NCBI GenBank assembly: GCA_019114925.1
Contig: DXEO01000130.1
Coordinates: 1 to 36,291, forward strand
Origin: Candidatus Corynebacterium faecipullorum
Lineage (GTDB): Bacteria > Actinomycetota > Actinomycetes > Mycobacteriales > Mycobacteriaceae
DNA length: 36,291 nucleotides
Direction of reading: 5' to 3'
Below, piece after piece: positions 8,202 to 15,832 of the stretch (the stretch's first letter is position 1; every line of letters begins with the position of its first letter). The notes beneath the pieces are model-generated. The model made no database searches. It was not told where the DNA came from and saw only the letters and a list, made by a program, of their open reading frames with translations. A program made the translations under genes and the position numbers.

Positions 8202-9797
8202 GTGTTTGAGTCTTTGTCTGACCGCTTGCAATCAGCCCTGTCCGGCCTGCGCGGCAAGGGCAAGCTGACCGAGGCGGACATCAACGCCACAGCACGCGAA
8301 ATCCGTCTGGCGTTGCTGGAGGCGGACGTCTCGCTCAACGTCGTGCGTGGCTTTATTAAGCGCATCAAGGAACGTGCGGCAGGCGCCGAGGTTTCCGAGG
8401 CACTGAACCCGGCGCAGCAGGTAGTCAAGATCGTCAACGAGGAGCTCATCGAGATTCTCGGCGGCGAGACCCGCCGCCTGAACCTGGCGAAGAATCCGCC
8501 GACGGTCATCATGCTCGCCGGCCTCCAGGGTGCCGGTAAGACCACCTTGGCGGGCAAGCTGTCTAAGCACTTGGCTTCCAAGGGGCACACCCCGATGCTG
8601 GTGGCCTGTGACCTCCAGCGCCCGGGCGCGGTGCAGCAGCTGCAGATCGTCGGCGAGCGCGCCGGGGTAGACGTCTATGCTCCGGATCCTGGCACCTCCC
8701 TGGACTCCCACGAGCATGAGATGGGTACCTCCCATGGGGATCCGGTGGACGTCGCCAAGCGCGGCATCGAAGAGGCCAAGCGCACCCAGCACGATATCGT
8801 CATCATCGATACCGCCGGCCGCCTCGGCATTGATGAAACCCTGATGACGCAGGCCCGCAACATCCGCGATGCCGTCAACCCGGACGAAGTCCTCTTCGTC
8901 ATTGACTCGATGATTGGTCAGGATGCGGTACAGACCGCCGAAGCTTTCCGCGATGGCGTGGACTTCACCGGTGTCGTTCTGACCAAGCTGGATGGTGACG
9001 CCCGCGGTGGTGCGGCGCTGTCCATCCGTGAGGTCACGGGCAAGCCCATCATGTTCGCCTCCACCGGTGAGAAACTCGAGGATTTCGATGTCTTCCACCC
9101 GGAGCGCATGTCCTCGCGCATTCTGGGCATGGGTGACCTGCTGACACTTATTGAGCAGGCAGAATCCAAGCTGGATCAGTCCAAGGCGGAGGAAGCCGCC
9201 AAGAAGATGGGCTCCGGCGAGATGACCCTCAATGACTTCTTGGACATGATGCTCATGGTGCGCAACCTGGGCCCGATGGGCAACTTGCTCAAGATGATGC
9301 CGGGCGGCAACAAGATGAACCAGATCGCGGACATGGTCGACGAAAAGCAGCTCGACCGCATCCAGGCCATCATCCGCGGTATGACCCCGGAGGAGCGGGA
9401 GAACCCGAAGATTCTTAACGCCTCGCGCCGCAAGCGTATTGCCCTCGGCTCTGGTGTGAGCGTTTCTGACGTCAACCAGCTTATTGAGCGCTTCACCGAA
9501 GCCAAGAAGATGATGTCGCAGATGGCCGGCCGTTTCGGTATGCCGGGCATGGGCGGTGGGCGTTCGGCTACCAAGAAGAAGCCGAAGGGCCGCAAGGGAA
9601 AGAACGGCAAGCGCAAGCCGCCGAAGCGTCGTGGCGGTGGCGGTATGCCGGGTGGAATGCCGTCGATGCAGGAACTGCAGAAGATGCAGGAACAGCTCGG
9701 CGGCGGCATGCCCGGGCTGGGGGATATCAAGATGCCGAAGGGTATGGAGAATATCGACCTCAACAACCTGGACTTTGGGCAGGGCAAAAAGAAATAA
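8202..9797 (+). CDS. ffh: signal recognition particle GTPase Ffh
   Basis: This is a 531-residue SRP54 homologue that binds signal sequences and SRP RNA and delivers ribosomes to the membrane receptor FtsY. The N domain covers residues 1-85. The GTPase G domain has the P-loop GLQGAGKTT (from residue 107), DTAGR and TKLDGDARGGAALS. A methionine-rich M domain covers about residues 325-435. A tail of roughly 90 residues follows, rich in Lys/Arg then Gly/Met/Pro, and is much longer than in E. coli (453 residues in total). The start is GTG with GAGGGAG upstream. No downstream gene shares the transcript; a bidirectional terminator follows. Confidence 0.97.
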   Translation: MFESLSDRLQSALSGLRGKGKLTEADINATAREIRLALLEADVSLNVVRGFIKRIKERAAGAEVSEALNPAQQVVKIVNEELIEILGGETRRLNLAKNPPTVIMLAGLQGAGKTTLAGKLSKHLASKGHTPMLVACDLQRPGAVQQLQIVGERAGVDVYAPDPGTSLDSHEHEMGTSHGDPVDVAKRGIEEAKRTQHDIVIIDTAGRLGIDETLMTQARNIRDAVNPDEVLFVIDSMIGQDAVQTAEAFRDGVDFTGVVLTKLDGDARGGAALSIREVTGKPIMFASTGEKLEDFDVFHPERMSSRILGMGDLLTLIEQAESKLDQSKAEEAAKKMGSGEMTLNDFLDMMLMVRNLGPMGNLLKMMPGGNKMNQIADMVDEKQLDRIQAIIRGMTPEERENPKILNASRRKRIALGSGVSVSDVNQLIERFTEAKKMMSQMAGRFGMPGMGGGRSATKKKPKGRKGKNGKRKPPKRRGGGGMPGGMPSMQELQKMQEQLGGGMPGLGDIKMPKGMENIDLNNLDFGQGKKK

Positions 9798-9829
9798 CGA
9801 AGAATACAGCAGCATTTTTCGTTAAGAAA

Positions 9830-9855
9830 GGGCCGGCGCTTTTTAGCGCCGGCCC
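9830..9855. terminator. bidirectional terminator between ffh and the acyltransferase gene
   Basis: An 11-bp perfect GC-rich stem (GGGCCGGCGCT / AGCGCCGGCCC) with a TTTT loop lies between convergent genes. T-rich sequence follows on the plus strand, and on the minus strand the stem runs into CCCTTTCTT. It can stop transcription from both sides. Confidence 0.85.
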
Positions 9856-9863
9856 TTGTCGTT

Positions 9864-12116
9864 TTAAATGGCTTTATCTGCCGGATATGCAGGATAGGGG
9901 ATGGGATCCGCGGGGGTGGCCGGAGACGTCTCAGCGGTCTGGGGCACCACGGGGCTGTCCGTCGGAATCTGCGGGGGCTGCTGCTGCACCGTCTCGCCAT
10001 TGAGGAAGGGAGTGATAGCTTCACGGATGAGCGGGATAGCCGAATCCGCAAAGGCCTTGGTGAAGTGGTGCATATCGCGGTAGACCATGATGTTGCCGAT
10101 GATGACCGGGCAATCGCCGTTGGCATCGCAGAACCACTTCGAGGTGTCTACGGACAGCATGTTCTTGTACTGGGAGAGGACTTCGGCGCCGGGATCATAG
10201 GGAGCGTAGACCTCTTCGAAGCGCATGCCGCAGCCAAGAGAATCCTGGGTGGCTACGTAGCACTCATCAAACTGGAGGCCATTGCCGTGCTCATCGAATC
10301 CCCACGGGTTATCACGGAAACCCAAGAAGGGAATATCGTGTTTGGCCAACTCGTCCCAGAAGGCCTTATAGCCGGGCGGGACGGCGTCCGGTCCGTGACC
10401 CAAGGGCTGGCCGGGGCGCGTTGAATTAGAGACCACGAGGGCGGGGTCCGCATCGATGATGCGCTTGACCACTTCCTTGCTCCACTCGGCGCAGGAAGGC
10501 CTCACACTCAGCTCATCACCGAGCTCGATGGGGCAACCCACGCGGGTGAGCGGAACCAGCTTGAAGCCCATTTCGCGGCCCAAGTGGTCCAAGGCCGAAG
10601 AATACTGCTCCGCGTGCGAACCGCCTACCAAGTAGACCTCGACATCGGAGTTGACATCACCGAAGATGCACGGCGTCACGCCGTCCTTCTGGGTCTCGAT
10701 AAAGTAGTCCGTTGGCTCTTGCTCCGGGATGAAGCACCAGTTATCGGCGACTGGCGGCTGGATGCCGCGCGCGAGAATCGGGTCAGGCTTGATCTCTACG
10801 TTCTCCGGCGGCGTGATGTTCTCGACGAAGGTCGTCGCTCCTGGGTAGAGCTTCGGGTCGAGGATTTCGCGGTTGGCCTCTTGCAGGCTGCGCAGCCACA
10901 GCGGTTGAACGGCCACGAGCGCAACGGTGCAGGCGGCGACGACGACTCCACCAACGCCGCGCAGAGCGCCGGTGCGCGTGCGAAGGTCGGCGAGGCCGCG
11001 GTGGACGGGGAGGTCGTCGGCAAGCGGGCGTTTGCGGTGCTGGCGCAGGGGCTTCTCGACGAAACGGTGCGTCACGTCCGCTAAGCCCAGCGATACCACG
11101 ATGATGATGGCCCCGAGCCACCACGGAGGAGTCTCAAGGCCGAGGGCGGCGATGGAAATGATGAGCAGCGGCCAATGCCACAGGTAGAGCGGGTAGGCGA
11201 TATCACCGAGCCAGCGAGATACCCGGGTGGTGAGCACCCGCGAGAAAGACCCGCCGGAACCAATGATGATGAGTACTGCGCCGCCGATGGGCAGAAGAGA
11301 CAGCGGCCCAGGGAAGGCCAAGCTATCGGAAATAAGTAAGCCGGTACCAGCCAGAGCCGCCAAACCGAGAGCCGTGGCGAGGTTGGACAGACGCTGCGGC
11401 ATGCGCAGGTGCGAACCATAGATGACGAGCACCGCGCCCAAAGTCAGCTCCCAGGCGCGCGACCATGTGGAGTAGTAATTTTCGGGGGTGCCAAAGAGGC
11501 CGTCGCGGGATGCATAGGCAAAAGAGACGACGGTAACTACGAGGAGAATCGGGCCAGCGATGGAATTAATGGAAGAGAAGCGCTGTTCTCGCAATCCCGT
11601 ACTCTTTGGGCGCAGGCGCATGAAAGCGGCCAAGCCGAGCGCGAAAAAGATGCCCAGTAGGTAGAACTGGCCCTGCACTGCCATGGACCACATGTGCTGC
11701 AGAGGCGATGTTGTTGCTGAAGCGGCGGCGTAGTCAGCGTTCTGCCGTGCTAATTCCCAGTTCTGGTAGTAGAAGACCGTCGCAGTGATTTGCTTGGTGA
11801 GCTCCGTGTTCATGAGCTTCGGGGCGAAGAGCCGGACAAGCACATAGCTCACGCCGATGACGAGCACGAGGGAAGGCACCAGCCGGCGGAGCGTGCGCCA
11901 GATGGGCCACCACGGGTTCAGGGAGGCATTCGGCCGTGCGGCATAGCGCAGCTGCGAGCCTAAGAAGAAGTATCCAGAAAGCAGGAGGAAGACATCGACG
12001 CCACCTGAGACACGACCAACGAAGACGTGATACAGAACAACCAAAGCGATTGCGATGCCGCGGAGGCCGTCGAGGTCGTAACGGTAGCGGAATGTAGAGG
12101 GGGCTTGTTTATTCAT
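9864..12116 (-). CDS. membrane acyltransferase (acyltransferase_3 family) with C-terminal SGNH domain
   Basis: This 750-residue protein has two parts. Residues 1-365 form an acyltransferase_3 (OafA/YrhL-like) membrane domain with about ten helices; the conserved His30 is in LDGLRGIAIALVVLYH. After a helix at about residue 390, residues 450-700 form an extracytoplasmic SGNH-type domain with Ser500 in VGGSHAEQ and Asp681/His684 in YRDMHHF. Such two-part enzymes move an acetyl or other acyl group across the membrane and onto a cell-surface sugar. In corynebacteria relatives act on cell-wall glycans or mycolate precursors, but the substrate cannot be read from sequence. The tail is rich in Pro/Ala/Thr. 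It is a single gene with no Shine-Dalgarno sequence near the ATG. Confidence 0.85.
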   Translation of the reverse strand: MNKQAPSTFRYRYDLDGLRGIAIALVVLYHVFVGRVSGGVDVFLLLSGYFFLGSQLRYAARPNASLNPWWPIWRTLRRLVPSLVLVIGVSYVLVRLFAPKLMNTELTKQITATVFYYQNWELARQNADYAAASATTSPLQHMWSMAVQGQFYLLGIFFALGLAAFMRLRPKSTGLREQRFSSINSIAGPILLVVTVVSFAYASRDGLFGTPENYYSTWSRAWELTLGAVLVIYGSHLRMPQRLSNLATALGLAALAGTGLLISDSLAFPGPLSLLPIGGAVLIIIGSGGSFSRVLTTRVSRWLGDIAYPLYLWHWPLLIISIAALGLETPPWWLGAIIIVVSLGLADVTHRFVEKPLRQHRKRPLADDLPVHRGLADLRTRTGALRGVGGVVVAACTVALVAVQPLWLRSLQEANREILDPKLYPGATTFVENITPPENVEIKPDPILARGIQPPVADNWCFIPEQEPTDYFIETQKDGVTPCIFGDVNSDVEVYLVGGSHAEQYSSALDHLGREMGFKLVPLTRVGCPIELGDELSVRPSCAEWSKEVVKRIIDADPALVVSNSTRPGQPLGHGPDAVPPGYKAFWDELAKHDIPFLGFRDNPWGFDEHGNGLQFDECYVATQDSLGCGMRFEEVYAPYDPGAEVLSQYKNMLSVDTSKWFCDANGDCPVIIGNIMVYRDMHHFTKAFADSAIPLIREAITPFLNGETVQQQPPQIPTDSPVVPQTAETSPATPADPIPYPAYPADKAI

Positions 12117-12408
12117 AAAAAGAGGATTGTGTGGCGTCGAAATAACCGCATTACAGACTACCCCCTTCGCGGGGTAAGGCCTAACTCTGCAAGAGCTGAG
12201 GAGAATTTCCTATCTTGTGTGGGTTCCGCTAAAGTTGTTGAGGTTGTTCACGCACAGCGTGGAGGACTTAAAACTTCATCTCTGCGTAACGCCGGTACCG
12301 CCTACGGACGGCCGGCACGTCACGCGCAGGATAAAACCAAGGGTTGAACCGGCGCGCCACCAAGCGGCGCGTGTCTGAACTGCCCGGTGACTAGAAAAGG
12401 AGCCAATC
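12117..12408. other. divergent intergenic region and rpsP leader
   Basis: This stretch holds no gene I can support. It contains a short perfect hairpin (TACCCC / GGGGTA, 12159-12176), a possible rpsP promoter (12206-12235) and about 165 bases of leader before rpsP. The leader includes an imperfect GC-rich inverted repeat near 12353-12372 and an AAAAGGAG ribosome site just before the ATG. A long leader before a ribosomal protein gene is compatible with autoregulation, but no known motif is recognised. Confidence 0.5.
12206..12235 (+). promoter_or_regulatory. possible rpsP promoter
   Basis: TTTCCT and TAAAGT are separated by 18 bases. The -10 fits the corynebacterial TAnnnT pattern; the -35 is weak. 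It is the best candidate in the region upstream of rpsP, with no experimental support. Confidence 0.35.
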
Positions 12409-12912
12409 ATGGCCGTTAAGATCAAGCTGCAGCGTATGGGTAAGATCCGCAACGCTGAGTACCGCGTCATCGTCGCTGATGCACGCACCCGCCGCTCCGG
12501 CAAGGCTATCGAGAACATCGGTATCTACCAGCCGAAGCAGGAGCCGTCCCTGATCCAGATCGACTCCGAGCGCGCTCAGTACTGGCTGGGTGTCGGTGCA
12601 CAGCCGACCGAGCCGGTTCTCGCACTGCTCAAGGTGACCGGTGACTGGCAGAAGTTCAAGGGCCTGCCGGGTGCAGAGGGCACCCTGAAGGTTGCGGAGG
12701 AGAAGCCGTCCAAGCTGGACCTCTTCAACGCTGCTCTGGCTGAGGCCAACAATGGCCCGACCATCGAGGCCATCACCGAGAAGAAGCGCAAGGCCAAGGA
12801 AGAGGCTGAGGCTAAGGCTGCCGCCGAGAAGGCTGCTGAGGAGGCCGCTGCCGCTGAGGCTGCTAAGGCTGAAGAGGCTGACTCCGCTGAGGCTGAGGAG
12901 TCCGCAGAGTAA
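12409..12912 (+). CDS. rpsP: 30S ribosomal protein S16
   Basis: The first 80 or so residues are a standard S16 (VKIKLQRMGKIRNAEYRVIV, then KAIENIGIYQP), an assembly protein of the small ribosomal subunit. The total length is 167, about twice that of E. coli S16 (82 residues). The extension includes a conserved middle part and, from about residue 120, a low-complexity Ala/Glu/Lys helix (repeats such as EAEAKAAAEKAAEEAAAAEA). Such tails are common in corynebacterial S16. The AAAAGGAG ribosome site is strong, and codon use is highly biased as expected for a ribosomal protein. A bidirectional terminator follows. Confidence 0.96.
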   Translation: MAVKIKLQRMGKIRNAEYRVIVADARTRRSGKAIENIGIYQPKQEPSLIQIDSERAQYWLGVGAQPTEPVLALLKVTGDWQKFKGLPGAEGTLKVAEEKPSKLDLFNAALAEANNGPTIEAITEKKRKAKEEAEAKAAAEKAAEEAAAAEAAKAEEADSAEAEESAE

Positions 12913-12928
12913 TTTCTACTCGGCTAAA

Positions 12929-12970
12929 AGATAATCCCCGCTGACCTTTTGTAGGTCGCGGGGATTATCT
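12929..12970. terminator. bidirectional terminator after rpsP
   Basis: A 13-bp stem (AGATAATCCCCGC and its complement) continues, after one bulged base, into a 5-bp GACCT/AGGTC stem. AGTTTTT follows on the plus strand and a CTTTTAG tract on the minus strand. It separates rpsP from the convergent TetR remnant and overlaps the last codons of that remnant. Confidence 0.85.
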
Positions 12971-13627
12971 AGTTTTTGGCCGTGGGAGGCGGACCTCCAG
13001 AGGGGCTTCGAAGTCCAAGCCGCGAACAGCGGAGGCAATAACCGCCTGCGCCATAGTTTCCACCTTTTCCTCCGGCAGTGACCCAAAATGATCGCTGAGG
13101 CACAAGACTGTGAAACCGTGCACCGTGGACCATCCGGCTAGACAATTCTGCATCATGTGCTGCCTATTGGGTTCCTGGCCAATCGACCGCGCGTACTGTG
13201 CCATGTAGCCGTAGAAATTGAATATGGCCTGCACACGTGGATCTTCGCCGGGCTCCTCAGCCGCGGCTACGAACCCAGCCGGAATATCAAAGCTGCTCGC
13301 GGCCATCATGCACATAAAGAAGTGCGGCTCTTCCAAGGCATGGTGGAAGTAGGTGAAACCGGCCGCCATCATCATTGTCAATGATGGTGCCCTCCGTCGT
13401 TTCGAAGGTATCGCTGAGCTTGGTGATGAGTTCGTAGGTGGCGACGGCCCCGACGGCGTCGAGAAGCGCGGCTTGGTCCTTGAAGTGACGGTAGGGGAGA
13501 CGCCCACCGCGCGCGTCGCGGCGCGAATCATCACCGCCTCCGGTCCACCTTCCCGGCCGAGTTTGATGGCTTCCTAGAGAATCTCTTCGTGCAAATTTCC
13601 ATGGTGATACGGCTTCGAACTACTCAC
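12965..13627 (-). pseudogene. broken TetR-family transcriptional regulator
   Basis: The sequence reads as a TetR repressor with a DNA-binding head and a C-terminal ligand domain, but it is disrupted three times. From a GTG at 13627 the protein begins YHHGNLHEEIL, then meets a TAG (13574-13576) at codon 18. The same frame continues EAIKLGREGGPEA...TRAVGVSP. The expected recognition-helix sequence YRHFKDQAALLDAVGAVATY is then found in another frame (shift near 13491-13500). The original frame resumes near 13380 with AAGFTYFHHALEEPHFF and runs to the end of a normal ligand domain. About four residues before YRHF also seem to be missing. The gene lies 23 bases behind the cupin gene on the same strand. 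Its former target is unknown. Confidence 0.85.
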
Positions 13628-13650
13628 GATATAAGAATAGTACTAAGAGT

Positions 13651-14049
13651 CTAGACATCCGCGCCAATGTTCGGCGTCAACATGGTGAGCAGCATGAGTG
13701 CAGGCTCCTCACTACATGTCACCGCATGCGGCACGTACGCCGGAAGGTGCACTATGCGTCCGGGAGCGAGCACCTCATCTTGTTCCCCGCAACTAAAAAT
13801 CACCGATCCCTGGAGCACCTGGACGGTGACGGGGTGCGCGGCCTTGTGATCAGGTAGGTCTTGTCCAGGCAGGAAGGAGAAGAGGATGAGGTTTGCGCCG
13901 TCGGCACTGAGGACCCTCTTAACGGCTGGTCTGGGGCGTGTGGGGTGTGGCTCGGGGGCCTCATCGAGCAGATCCAGGGTTGTGAAGTCGGCACTGTTGT
14001 GGGAGGCGTCGCCAAAGGTGGTTGCATCATTGATGGGAAGCTCAGTCAT
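13651..14049 (-). CDS. cupin-domain protein of unknown function
   Basis: This is a 132-residue protein with a single small-barrel cupin domain in residues 40-130. The segment PGQDLPDHKAAHPVTVQVLQ is cupin motif 1 with two His that could bind a metal, and LPAYVPHAVTC is motif 2 with one His. The first 35 residues are acidic and unstructured. Such stand-alone cupins are often small-molecule binding or sensor proteins; no substrate can be named. It is divergent from rimM with only 33 bases between the starts and lies directly before the broken TetR gene, which may once have regulated it. No ribosome site is visible; a TACGCT hexamer 8 bases before the ATG suggests a leaderless mRNA. Confidence 0.75.
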   Translation of the reverse strand: MTELPINDATTFGDASHNSADFTTLDLLDEAPEPHPTRPRPAVKRVLSADGANLILFSFLPGQDLPDHKAAHPVTVQVLQGSVIFSCGEQDEVLAPGRIVHLPAYVPHAVTCSEEPALMLLTMLTPNIGADV

Positions 14050-14057
14050 GCCGCCCC

Positions 14058-14075
14058 AGCGTAGCCCGTTAAGCT
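14058..14075. promoter_or_regulatory. head-to-head -10 elements of the cupin gene and rimM
   Basis: On the plus strand TAAGCT (14070-14075) ends 7 bases before the rimM ATG. On the minus strand TACGCT (complement of 14058-14063) ends 8 bases before the cupin ATG. Both fit the TAnnnT pattern and the spacing for a transcript beginning at the start codon. No good -35 elements are seen, so this is a positional inference. Confidence 0.45.
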
Positions 14076-14082
14076 AGCAGAC

Positions 14083-14583
14083 ATGGAACTACTCATTGGA
14101 CGCGTGGTGAAATCCCACGGCATTAAAGGCGAGGTCTCCGTCGAGGTGACCACCGATTCCCCCGAGACCCGCTTCGCTGTCGGCGAGGTCCTCCACGGCA
14201 CACAAGGCAAGAAGGAACACGAACTCACCATCGCTGCGGTGCGCGACCACAAGGGGCGCCTGCTTATCACGTTTAAGGAAATCCCGGACCGCACGGCTGC
14301 GGATTCCCTGCGCGGCACCCAGTTCTTCGCCGAACCCCTGGATGACCCAGAAGACGACGGCTTTTATGACCACGAGTTGGAAGGCCTGCGGGTTCTCCTC
14401 GATGGGGAAGAGGTGGGTGAGGTGACAGGCGTGACGCACGGCCCCACGCAGTCCCTCCTAGAAGTCACGCTCACGGAAGGCAAAGAAGCGCTCGTCCCCT
14501 TCGTGGAGGAGATCGTGCCGGAGATTGATCTGGAGGCTGGGACCTGCACCATCACCCCGCCGGAAGGGCTGCTCGACCTATGA
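14083..14583 (+). CDS. rimM: ribosome maturation factor RimM
   Basis: This 166-residue protein helps 16S rRNA processing and assembly of the 30S head, where it contacts S19. The N-terminal RimM barrel begins LIGRVVKSHGIKGEVSVEV, the family signature. A PRC-barrel domain covers about residues 92-165 (DHELEGLRVLLDGEEVGEVT and IVPEIDLEAGTCTITPPEGL). Length is normal. There is no Shine-Dalgarno sequence, and a -10-like hexamer lies 7 bases before the ATG, suggesting leaderless translation. It ends in an ATGA overlap with trmD, the usual rimM-trmD pairing that follows rpsP in bacteria. Confidence 0.95.
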   Translation: MELLIGRVVKSHGIKGEVSVEVTTDSPETRFAVGEVLHGTQGKKEHELTIAAVRDHKGRLLITFKEIPDRTAADSLRGTQFFAEPLDDPEDDGFYDHELEGLRVLLDGEEVGEVTGVTHGPTQSLLEVTLTEGKEALVPFVEEIVPEIDLEAGTCTITPPEGLLDL

Positions 14584-15422
14584 GGATTGATGTTCTCACC
14601 ATTTTTCCGGAGTACCTAGACCCGCTGCGCCACGCGCTGCTGGGCAAGGCCATCGAGCAGGGGAAGCTTGCGGTGGGCGTGCATGACCTGCGCCAGTGGG
14701 CCACCGACGTGCACAAATCCGTCGATGATTCCCCCTATGGCGGTGGCCCCGGCATGGTGATGAAGCCTGAGGTGTGGGGGCCCGCGCTTGACGATGTCTC
14801 CTCCGGCACCGCCTCCACCCAAGACCTGCAGAGCGCTCTGCCGCACCTGAGCAAGCCCCGCCACGACGATATCCATGGCGTCGAGGCGCGCGCCTATGGT
14901 GAAAGCGAGGGGGCGGACAAGCCGCTGCTCATCGTGCCGACTCCCGCGGGAACTCCTTTCACCCAGGCCGATGCACAAGCTTGGTCCGCGGAGGAACACA
15001 TTGTGTTTGCGTGCGGGCGCTACGAGGGCATCGACCAGCGCGTCGTCGACGATGCGCAGCACCGTTATCGCGTACGTGAGGTCTCCATCGGTGACTACGT
15101 GCTCATCGGCGACGAGGTAGCTGTGCTGGTCATCGCCGAAGCCGTCGTGCGCCTCATCCCTGGCGTGTTGGGGAACCGGCGCTCGCACGAAGAGGATTCC
15201 TTCTCCGATGGCCTGCTGGAGGGACCCAGCTACACCAAGCCGCGCGAGTGGCGTGGCCTCAAGGTTCCGGACGTGCTGACCTCCGGGGACCATGCCCGGG
15301 TGGACCGGTGGCGCCGCGAGCAGTCGCTGGCCAGAACGTGGCAGCGCCGCCCAGAGCTACTGGATGCCGCGGAGCTAAGTGAGGCCGATCGCGCCTACCT
15401 GGAAACCTTAGAGGAGGATTGA
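14580..15422 (+). CDS. trmD: tRNA (guanine37-N1)-methyltransferase TrmD
   Basis: This is a 280-residue SPOUT-class enzyme that methylates G37 next to the anticodon using S-adenosylmethionine and so prevents +1 frameshifting. The motifs are intact: DDSPYGGGPGMVMKPE near the N terminus, FACGRYEGIDQRV and SIGDYVLIGDEVAVLVIAEA forming the trefoil knot, and PGVLGN. It is longer than E. coli TrmD (255), mainly through an insertion around residues 80-115 before LLIVPTPAG. The start overlaps rimM. The next gene begins one base after the stop. Confidence 0.96.
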   Translation: MRIDVLTIFPEYLDPLRHALLGKAIEQGKLAVGVHDLRQWATDVHKSVDDSPYGGGPGMVMKPEVWGPALDDVSSGTASTQDLQSALPHLSKPRHDDIHGVEARAYGESEGADKPLLIVPTPAGTPFTQADAQAWSAEEHIVFACGRYEGIDQRVVDDAQHRYRVREVSIGDYVLIGDEVAVLVIAEAVVRLIPGVLGNRRSHEEDSFSDGLLEGPSYTKPREWRGLKVPDVLTSGDHARVDRWRREQSLARTWQRRPELLDAAELSEADRAYLETLEED

Positions 15423-15423
15423 G

Positions 15424-15792
15424 ATGGACGTGAGCACGGACTTGTCAATACTTATGACCGAAGCTGAATGGAACAAGGTCCTCAAAGACATGCCGCGGCG
15501 CCTGCGCGAAGGCGGAGTCGAGCCGCAGGACATCAACGCCGAGGTCGTGTCATTTACCTGCGAACCCGACAACATTCTGGTCAACGAGTACATGGATAAG
15601 CACGGCCAGCCGCCGGTGAGCGAACACGTGTGGCGCGTGATCGTCAACGGCGCCTCCGAACTGCCGCTGACCAAGGTCACCGCCGCCGTCGCGGAGTGCT
15701 TGCCGGCGCACACACTCTGGTACGGAACCTCTGAGATTGGTCACACCGAGTTTGGCCTGGGCACTTCCTGCGCGTGGCAGGGCGGGGTATAG
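15424..15792 (+). CDS. conserved-looking hypothetical protein in the trmD operon
   Basis: I do not recognise this 122-residue protein. It has no signal peptide and no membrane segment. The composition is acidic and the predicted structure mixed, with a helical N-terminal third (EAEWNKVLKDMPRRLREG) and a central VSEHVWRVIVNG segment. Two cysteines lie at roughly residues 44 and 91, plus one near the end. Codon use and GC match the neighbours. The start one base after trmD, with AGAGGA in the end of trmD as ribosome site, makes it part of the rimM-trmD transcript. A real gene is likely because no other frame explains the interval; function is unknown. Confidence 0.7.
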   Translation: MDVSTDLSILMTEAEWNKVLKDMPRRLREGGVEPQDINAEVVSFTCEPDNILVNEYMDKHGQPPVSEHVWRVIVNGASELPLTKVTAAVAECLPAHTLWYGTSEIGHTEFGLGTSCAWQGGV

Positions 15793-15832
15793 GGTGAGAA
15801 GGTCTTAAGTCCCCGACCCAAAAAGAGGTTTT

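Noticed and set aside
8232..9815. A 527-codon open frame antisense to ffh
   Set aside because: The composition is His/Leu/Arg-rich with no family resemblance; ffh explains the sequence.
12300..12408. GC-rich repeats before rpsP checked for a tRNA
   Set aside because: No acceptor stem, anticodon arm or T-loop consensus could be aligned.
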